Shown one piece after another: positions 1 through 4,864 of a stretch of DNA of 6,625 bases. The notes under the pieces were generated by a model that worked only from the letters and a program-made list of their open reading frames with translations, ran no database searches and had not been told where the DNA came from. Source of the DNA: Planctomycetia bacterium. GTDB lineage: Bacteria; Planctomycetota; Phycisphaerae; Phycisphaerales; UBA1924. Every line of letters begins with the position of its first letter. The stretch's first letter is position 1. A program made the position numbers and the translations under genes. Location of the stretch: NCBI GenBank assembly GCA_005776545.1, contig SXOY01000125.1, forward strand, positions 1 to 6,625. The letters are read 5' to 3'.

Positions 1-540
1 GTCAACTGTGCAGGGAATGCCCGATAGGATCACGACGTTGCCTTTGCCGTTGAGTCGCTTAGCGATGAACTCTGCACTCTTGCGGCCAAAGGCCTTGTTG
101 TCACCTTCGAGGAAGATGTCGGCGATACCTGGCTCGGTGAAGCCACGATCGACGTTGACGATGAAGACGCCGGCGTCGTGCGCTTTCTTGGCGACTGCGG
201 TGACTGGCGCGGATTCTGTTGCGAGAATGACAAGGCCATCGATTCCTTTGACGAGCATGTCTTCGACATCGGCGATCTGTTTTTCAGGCTTGTCGGCGGT
301 TGTCAAAGTCCATTCGATTTCGGGATACAGGTCCATGGCGCGTTTGGCCCACCAGCCGATGCCCGCGGTCCAACCGTGGTCAGCGGCTGGAATTGAGATT
401 CCGATGCGGACCTTTTTGGTCGCAGGTTGAACACGAACTTCAGTAGTAGTTGTTGATGCGAGCGTTGGTGCTATAGCTGGAGCGCCTGCACCGGCAACGA
501 ATCCAGCTGAACAAATGAGTACGGCGATGAGCTTTTTCAT
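1..540 (-). CDS. Periplasmic sugar-binding protein of an ABC importer, RbsB-like (partial, 3' end missing)
   Basis: The first 180 codons of a gene that continues past the left edge. The product would capture a small solute, probably a sugar, in the periplasm and deliver it to the permease encoded just upstream. Residues 1-29 form a Sec signal peptide: a Lys-Lys start, a hydrophobic stretch from about residue 4, then an Ala-rich region with A-x-A type sites. It is followed by a short Thr-rich linker. The mature part starts with a beta strand (VRIGISIP, 44-51) and AADHGWT (52-58), then QIADVEDMLVKGIDGLVI (88-105) and NVDRG (129-133). These are hallmarks of the periplasmic-binding-protein type 1 / Peripla_BP_4 sugar-binding family, in which the Asp-Arg of the last motif commonly contacts ligand. 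Family members are about 310-370 aa, so roughly half is missing. The start is supported by a good Shine-Dalgarno. The family is confident; the ligand cannot be told. Confidence 0.9.
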   Translation of the reverse strand, partial: MKKLIAVLICSAGFVAGAGAPAIAPTLASTTTTEVRVQPATKKVRIGISIPAADHGWTAGIGWWAKRAMDLYPEIEWTLTTADKPEKQIADVEDMLVKGIDGLVILATESAPVTAVAKKAHDAGVFIVNVDRGFTEPGIADIFLEGDNKAFGRKSAEFIAKRLNGKGNVVILSGIPCTVD

Positions 541-547
541 TGTGTAT

Positions 548-553
548 TCCCTT
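548..553 (-). promoter_or_regulatory. Ribosome binding site of the binding-protein gene
   Basis: On the minus strand the bases AAGGGA lie 7 nt before the ATG at 540, inside the 19-nt gap after the permease stop. This fixes the start of the binding-protein gene and suggests it is translated at its own site from a shared permease/binding-protein mRNA. The other starts in the window, apart from the one at 4864, have no such signal. Confidence 0.6.
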
Positions 554-559
554 CACTGA

Positions 560-1669
560 CTATCCGATTCGTCCCCGTTGAACGAGGACTGCGGCGATGA
601 CAATAACGCCTTTGACCAGCCCCTGCAAGTGGGCGATGTTTACATTTGCCAGACCAATATGATGCAGGCCGAGTTTGGCGATGGCATCCGGTGAACCGAT
701 CATGTTGAGCATGTTGTTCACGACACCCAGGATGAGCACGCCGATCACGGTCCCGAGCATTCGCCCGCGGCCCCCGGCCATGCTCGCGCCCCCCACTACT
801 ACTGCTGCGATTGCGTCGAGTTCATAGAGGACGCCGGTGCCGCTGCTGCTGACTGAGTCGAGGCGCGAGGCGTTGAAGAGGGCGGCTATGCCGCAGAACA
901 GGCCGCAAAGTGAGTAAGTGATGATTTTGAGCCGATCGACCTTGAGACCGGAGTAAAGCGCGGCGGTGGAATTGCCGCCGATGGCGTAGACGGAAACGCC
1001 GTAGGTGGTTCGGCGCAGGATCAAAGCGCCGATGATCGCGAGTATGAAAAAGGCCAGTACGGGGTTAGCGATTCGAATGACGCCGATGTGATCGGTCAGG
1101 ACCTGCGGAAGTGGCAAATTGAACCCACTTGAACCAATTGCCCCGAAACTGGGAACCGCAGAACGGATTTCGCCAGCGCCGGACATGGTGAGGGTGGCGC
1201 TGCGCCAGATTGCCATGCCGCCAAGTGTGGCGATGAATGGGGTGATGCGGCCTTTGGTGATGGCGATGCCATGGAGCCAGCCGCAGAGTGTGCCGATTCC
1301 GAGCGCCATGAAGATCGCCAATGTGATCGCTACTTGCGTGCCTTGGGGGGCAACTTGATTCATTGCCATAATGGCCAAGCCGCCGGAAAAGGCGACAACG
1401 GAACCAACTGCAAGATCGATGCCGCCGAGGATGATGACGAAGGTCATGCCTAGTGCGACGATTCCGATGAAGGAATTTTGACGCAGGATGTTGAAGAAGT
1501 TGGCGATGGAGAGAAACTTGCGGGAGTCGGGATCATTGACAATGTTGTCGAGAATGCCGCCGACGATGACGAGAATGACAAGAGCGAGAAAGGGGCCAAG
1601 TTTGGCGAGTAAGGCACCCAGCCGCGATTGCGGCGAGACGGGAAGGGGTTTTTGAGATTCGGGGGTCAT
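560..1669 (-). CDS. Sugar ABC transporter permease, RbsC/BPD_transp_2 family
   Basis: A 369-aa inner-membrane protein that would form the translocation channel of a ribose/xylose/galactose-type importer. About ten hydrophobic segments are visible, roughly at 24-41, 67-83, 88-103, 113-133, 143-160, 201-219, 246-266, 284-298, 304-323 and 348-365. Family signatures are GGIDLAVGSVVAFSGG (82-97), GRITPFIATLGG (140-151), VYAIGGNSTAALYSGL (227-242) and DAIAAVVVGGASMAGGRG (285-302). The roughly 25-residue polar N-terminal tail and a loop at about 165-200 make it somewhat longer than RbsC of E. coli (about 320 aa). The binding-protein gene follows after 19 nt, matching the rbsC-rbsB order. Unusually no ATPase gene precedes it: the next gene upstream is divergent, 86 nt away. 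No clear Shine-Dalgarno precedes the ATG at 1669. The substrate is unknown. Confidence 0.93.
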   Translation of the reverse strand: MTPESQKPLPVSPQSRLGALLAKLGPFLALVILVIVGGILDNIVNDPDSRKFLSIANFFNILRQNSFIGIVALGMTFVIILGGIDLAVGSVVAFSGGLAIMAMNQVAPQGTQVAITLAIFMALGIGTLCGWLHGIAITKGRITPFIATLGGMAIWRSATLTMSGAGEIRSAVPSFGAIGSSGFNLPLPQVLTDHIGVIRIANPVLAFFILAIIGALILRRTTYGVSVYAIGGNSTAALYSGLKVDRLKIITYSLCGLFCGIAALFNASRLDSVSSSGTGVLYELDAIAAVVVGGASMAGGRGRMLGTVIGVLILGVVNNMLNMIGSPDAIAKLGLHHIGLANVNIAHLQGLVKGVIVIAAVLVQRGRIG

Positions 1670-1697
1670 TTAGGCTGCGGAGTTTAGGAGTGTCGGC

Positions 1698-1703
1698 TTG
1701 ACA
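1698..1703 (+). promoter_or_regulatory. Possible -35 hexamer for the rightward genes
   Basis: A perfect TTGACA lies 52 nt before the serine hydrolase start. At the optimal 17-nt spacing the -10 position reads TGTGCC, a poor match to TATAAT, so a housekeeping promoter is not convincing. It could be an activator-dependent promoter, since it abuts the inverted repeat at 1707-1745. Low confidence. Confidence 0.22.
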
Positions 1704-1706
1704 GCA

Positions 1707-1745
1707 ACAGGTCGAAGGACTGTGCCACACTCACCTTCTGCCTGT
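1707..1745. promoter_or_regulatory. Imperfect inverted repeat in the divergent gap, candidate operator or hairpin
   Basis: The left arm ACAGGTCGAAGG (1707-1718) and right arm CCTTCTGCCTGT (1734-1745) are inverted copies matching at 10 of 12 positions, with two mismatches in the middle of the arm. The 15-nt spacer contains a smaller near-concentric dyad, TGTGcCACA (1721-1729). The element lies 37 nt from the permease start and 10 nt from the hydrolase start, and sits just downstream of the TTGACA at 1698. This suits a binding site for a regulator shared by both divergent units. If transcribed rightward it could instead fold into a hairpin (one mismatch becomes a G-U pair) ending 10 nt before the hydrolase ATG. 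The dyad is seen directly; its function is inference. Confidence 0.4.
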
Positions 1746-1755
1746 ACCATCCCGC

Positions 1756-2949
1756 ATGACAATTCTGTTTCACTACATCCGCATGTTTGTTCTTGCCTGC
1801 TTGATGTCTGGGTGCGCTGGTGTCTCGGCTCAGCCTTACTACCCACCGCCCAACAGTTGGGAACATCGCAAGCCTTCCGAACTCGGCATGGATGATGCAA
1901 AAATAGCCGAGGCTGTTACCTGGGCACTCACCCAGGAAACAGACATGCCCCGGGATTTTTCCACTCAAGAGAAGATCTTCGGCAAACTTCTTGGACCGAT
2001 TCCCTCGACACGGGCACCCGTCAACGGGATCATCCTCTGCAAGGGTTACATCATCGCCGAGTTTGGTGAGAAAGGTGCAACCTCCGCTGCCGATCCTACT
2101 TATAGCGTGGCTAAAAGCTACCTCTCAACGCTTACGGGCCTGACCATCGACCGCGGACTCATCAAGGAAGTACACGATCCCGTTGCCAAATACATCCACG
2201 ATGGCGGCTACGACTCCGCTCACAACGCCAAGATCACATGGCATCATCATGTCACACAATCGAGCGAGTGGCAGGGCGAGCTTTTTGGAAAGACATCTAC
2301 GTTTATTGGCAAGGAAGCGTTTGGTTCAAGCGAAATGAAAGCTCGCGAAATCAGAGAGCCTGGCAGTCACTACGAATACAACGATGTTCGCATCAACCGT
2401 CTCGCCCTTTCTTTGCTACGCCTTTGGAAGCGTCCGCTCTCCGATGTGCTAAAGACCGAAATTATGGATCCGATCGGGGCATCCACCACGTGGTCTTACC
2501 GCGCCTACGACAATGCAATTGTCGATGTCGATGGAACACCTATGCCCTCAATCAGCGGCGGCACACGCTGGGGCGGCGGCCTCTGGATGAACTCGTTTGA
2601 TCACGCTCGATTTGGCCTGCTTATCTCGCGCGATGGAAAATGGAACGACAAACAGGTTATCTCAAGCGACTGGATCACACAGGCAACAAAGCAACAGGGA
2701 GTCAACACTTCATATGGGTATCTCTGGTGGCTGAACAACGAAGGTCGCTGGCCCGCCGCACCAAAATCGAGTTTCTGCGCACTTGGCGCAGGCAGCAACA
2801 CGATCTGGATAGATAACGATCACGACCTTGTTGTGGTCTGGCGCTGGCACAAGGGTGGCGATGCGCAAAATGAGTTCTATAAGAAGATACTCGCCGCCAT
2901 AAATCCCGTCACGAAGCCGATTGCCAACCCTCCAAACAGCAAGCCCTGA
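1756..2949 (+). CDS. Exported serine hydrolase of the beta-lactamase fold (PF00144), probable lipoprotein
   Basis: A 397-aa protein with the penicillin-binding/class C beta-lactamase fold, acting outside the cytoplasm as an esterase, amidase or peptidase on an unknown substrate. The signal peptide has Arg9, a hydrophobic core (FVLACLM) and a lipobox-like MSGC ending at Cys20; a signal-peptidase-I site after VSA (25) is the alternative. Catalytic motifs are SVAK (S117 nucleophile, K120 general base) and Tyr208 in HYEYND (205-210), which takes the place of the family YxN/YxS Tyr. The fold signature WGGGLWMNSFDHARFG is at 272-287. YGYLWWL (320-326) and GAGSNTIWID (344-353) close the domain. The third motif reads ALGAG, without the Lys or His of KTG/HxG, as in many non-beta-lactamase members. 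The start at 1756 is preferred over the ATG at 1783 because it gives the signal peptide a charged N-region; neither has a Shine-Dalgarno. True antibiotic resistance is unlikely. Confidence 0.88.
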   Translation: MTILFHYIRMFVLACLMSGCAGVSAQPYYPPPNSWEHRKPSELGMDDAKIAEAVTWALTQETDMPRDFSTQEKIFGKLLGPIPSTRAPVNGIILCKGYIIAEFGEKGATSAADPTYSVAKSYLSTLTGLTIDRGLIKEVHDPVAKYIHDGGYDSAHNAKITWHHHVTQSSEWQGELFGKTSTFIGKEAFGSSEMKAREIREPGSHYEYNDVRINRLALSLLRLWKRPLSDVLKTEIMDPIGASTTWSYRAYDNAIVDVDGTPMPSISGGTRWGGGLWMNSFDHARFGLLISRDGKWNDKQVISSDWITQATKQQGVNTSYGYLWWLNNEGRWPAAPKSSFCALGAGSNTIWIDNDHDLVVVWRWHKGGDAQNEFYKKILAAINPVTKPIANPPNSKP

Positions 2950-2961
2950 GTTTTTCCCCGT

Positions 2962-2989
2962 CTCAGCACTCAGTACTCAGCACTCAGCA
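2962..2989 (+). repeat. Four tandem heptamers CTCAGCA, followed by T7
   Basis: The 64-nt gap between the hydrolase stop and the next gene holds CTCAGCA, CTCAGTA, CTCAGCA, CTCAGCA back to back, then C and seven T (2991-2997). It is a seven-base simple repeat and not an inverted repeat, so the T run is not backed by a proper terminator stem; only a 5-bp CTGAG (2946-2950)/CTCAG (2962-2966) pairing is possible. From memory, similar CTCAG-type heptamer arrays recur between genes in planctomycete and some other genomes, but I could not check this. Copy-number change would not shift the downstream frame if translation starts at 3014. Confidence 0.75.
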
Positions 2990-3013
2990 CTTTTTTTCTG
3001 CTACTCTGTTGCA

Positions 3014-4864
3014 ATGGCTTCACCACTCCCGCTCTCCATCGTCTCGCTCCTGACCTTCAGCGCTGTCGCCGCTCCCTCCTGGGATGCTCGAATCGATGCG
3101 CTGCTTGCCGCACACCCAGGTGTGAAATCTCAGGTGCTCACCAAGTCTACCGGTGGCTCGCCGATCCGACTGCTGACACTCGCTGGTCAGAATGCTGCCG
3201 AACCTCGCGCGATCCTCATCGTCACGGGTTCAGACAGCCGCCATCGCGTGGGTGTCGAAGCAGCGATTGGCCTTGCTGAAAAACTCGCCGCGACGCCGCC
3301 CGACTGGCTCAACAACGCAACTCTCTACATCGTCCCCTGTCTTAACCCTGATGCATTCACATATCCCGCGCCACTCATCGATGCCGGTCGCCTTCGCATG
3401 CCAGGCGACACCGACCGCGATGGCCGCACCGATGAAGACGGCGGTGAGGATCTCAATGGCGATGGTGTGATCTCGCTGATGCGAATCAAGAATCCCGCTC
3501 CATCAACGCGACTGGCCGCGATTCTCTGCGATGACCCCGAAAATCCGGGCGTGATGAAAACTCCCGATGCCGCCAAGGGCGAACGACCAATCTACGCAGT
3601 CATCTCCGAAGGCATCGACAACGATGGCGATGGCTTGTTCAACGAAGATGGAGTCGGCGGCAGTTCCGGCGGCGGACTCGACCTCGATATGCAATGGCCA
3701 AGCTTCTGGCCCGAGTTCAAAGATGGTGCGGGCCGTCGGCCATTGCAGACTGTCGAAACTCTATCGCTCGCGCGCTGGTGCTTCGACCATCCCGAGATCG
3801 CAACCGTCATTGTCTACGGCCGCCACGACACGATCGTTTCAATTCCTGAAGCCGGAAGAATGGACCCATCAAATCAGGTTCCAATCGGAATCGAAAATGA
3901 TGACAAACCCATCTATGAGCTTCTCTCCGGTCGCTTCAAAGAAATCACCGGGATCAACGAAGCGCCAAAGGTCGACACCGGCGGCACGCTGCTCTCATGG
4001 GCCTACACCAATCTGGGCGTCGCCTCGATCGGCACACCAGTTTGGGTTCGCCCTGATCTTGTAAAAGCTGAGAAGCGAACTTCAACGATTCCACCGGCAG
4101 AAAAGCCAGCAGATGCCAAGTCCGATGCTCCCCCGGCACCGGCGCCAGCACCCGCGCCAACTCCAGCCCCAGCGCCAGATGCACAACCAACTCCGCCAGC
4201 AGCGGGCGGTCCTCCAGGTGGTGGCGGCGGTTTCCGTGGCGGTGGTCGAGGCGGTCGCGGCGGCGCACGTGCGGCCGCAGCCCCTGTTGAACAGAAAGCA
4301 ACCGCAAGCCCCGATGATGCCAAGTGGATGAAGTACTTCGCCGAACGCGTCGCCGCAGGTGGCGAGCCTGGTTTCCTTGAGTGGAAACCTCTTGATCATC
4401 CACAATTTGGTCCGGTCGAAATCGGCGGCTTTATCGCCGGCGCACGTTTGAATCCGCCCGCCGATGAGCTTCCCAAGCTCGTCGATCAACAGGCCGAGTT
4501 CATCGCCGATCTGGTTTCCAAACTTCCCGTCATTGAACACAAGGTCTGGGCCACACGATTGGCCTCTGGATTCTGGCGCATCGAACTTCGCCTCACCAAC
4601 ACCGGCCGCATGCCGACGCATCTGGCGATGGCCGCGAAGGCACGGCAGAATCTCCCGACTATCGCCAAGCTCGAAGTTGATGTCACGACAATTCAAGCTG
4701 GTCGCAAGATTCAGAAAACAGAAGCAATCGCCCCAAACGGCGGCACGTTCGATGCTGTCTGGACCGTCAAGGCCAACGACGGCGAGACTCTGAAAATCAA
4801 ACTCACAGATCCACAGATCAAGACACGCGAAATTTCCGTGCCGCTCACGCAGGAGACAAAATAA
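3014..4864 (+). CDS. Secreted M14 carboxypeptidase-like protein with a degenerate active site (probable pseudopeptidase)
   Basis: A 616-aa exported protein related to the gene immediately downstream. Signal peptide MASPLPLSIVSLLTFSAVAA (1-20); M14-like domain about 25-350; Ala/Pro- then Gly/Arg-rich linker about 371-424; C-terminal domain about 436-616. Gapless local alignments with the paralogue show its HANE (zinc His98, Glu101) is here DSRH (D74-H77). Zinc His294 is Gly269, catalytic Glu367 is Pro342, substrate-binding Asn248-Arg249 are Asp225-Met226, and Arg70 is Ser49. The scaffold is retained: LNPD (110-113), two Asp-rich calcium-type loops (132-151 and 202-212), WP (228-229), the HP..G..EIGG segment (462-472) and the C-terminal domain. 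Peptidase activity by the known M14 mechanism is therefore unlikely; a binding, inhibitory or chaperone role is inference. The ATG at 3014 was chosen because it begins a clean signal peptide. An in-frame ATG at 2921 would add 31 residues encoded by the heptamer repeat. No Shine-Dalgarno is seen. Confidence 0.85.
   Translation: MASPLPLSIVSLLTFSAVAAPSWDARIDALLAAHPGVKSQVLTKSTGGSPIRLLTLAGQNAAEPRAILIVTGSDSRHRVGVEAAIGLAEKLAATPPDWLNNATLYIVPCLNPDAFTYPAPLIDAGRLRMPGDTDRDGRTDEDGGEDLNGDGVISLMRIKNPAPSTRLAAILCDDPENPGVMKTPDAAKGERPIYAVISEGIDNDGDGLFNEDGVGGSSGGGLDLDMQWPSFWPEFKDGAGRRPLQTVETLSLARWCFDHPEIATVIVYGRHDTIVSIPEAGRMDPSNQVPIGIENDDKPIYELLSGRFKEITGINEAPKVDTGGTLLSWAYTNLGVASIGTPVWVRPDLVKAEKRTSTIPPAEKPADAKSDAPPAPAPAPAPTPAPAPDAQPTPPAAGGPPGGGGGFRGGGRGGRGGARAAAAPVEQKATASPDDAKWMKYFAERVAAGGEPGFLEWKPLDHPQFGPVEIGGFIAGARLNPPADELPKLVDQQAEFIADLVSKLPVIEHKVWATRLASGFWRIELRLTNTGRMPTHLAMAAKARQNLPTIAKLEVDVTTIQAGRKIQKTEAIAPNGGTFDAVWTVKANDGETLKIKLTDPQIKTREISVPLTQETK
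4124..4285 (+). repeat. Low-complexity linker coding region: Ala-Pro repeats then RGG-like tract
   Basis: Encodes residues 371-424 of the degenerate M14 protein: a run of about ten alternating Ala-Pro pairs with a few Thr, Asp and Gln, then a Gly-rich stretch containing FRGG, GRGG and RGG, then Ala-rich. The DNA is repetitive (CCAGC/GCGCC-like units, then GGCGGT/GGTGGC units). It separates the M14-like domain from the C-terminal domain and is absent from the downstream paralogue, where the two domains are joined directly, so it looks like a later insertion or expansion. Confidence 0.75.
4851..4855 (+). promoter_or_regulatory. Ribosome binding site of the second M14 gene
   Basis: AGGAG lies 8 nt before the ATG at 4864, inside the last codons of the preceding gene. 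Combined with the TAATG overlap (stop 4862-4864, start 4864-4866) it indicates translational coupling, and supports this start over any other. Confidence 0.75.

Noticed and set aside
8..430. Long plus-strand open frame opposite the binding-protein gene
   Set aside because: It lies antisense to a clear family match, has Ser/Pro-rich shadow composition and no signature of its own.
1681..1707. Minus-strand promoter for the permease (TTGCTG, 15 nt, TAAACT)
   Set aside because: Both hexamers are weak, the spacing is short, and the -10 would lie only 11 nt from the start codon.
2946..2997. Rho-independent terminator after the serine hydrolase
   Set aside because: Only a 5-bp CTGAG/CTCAG stem with an 11-nt loop is available, and the T7 run lies about 25 nt beyond it, so the geometry is wrong.
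2921..3013. Upstream in-frame ATG at 2921 for the degenerate M14 gene, overlapping the hydrolase by 29 nt
   Set aside because: The added 31 residues are mostly the translated heptamer repeat and T run, would bury the signal peptide, and have no Shine-Dalgarno. The ATG at 3014 begins a clean signal sequence.
3407..3649. Dockerin domain suggesting a cellulosome component
   Set aside because: The Asp-rich loops lack the paired 22-residue dockerin repeat layout and sit inside the peptidase fold in both paralogues.
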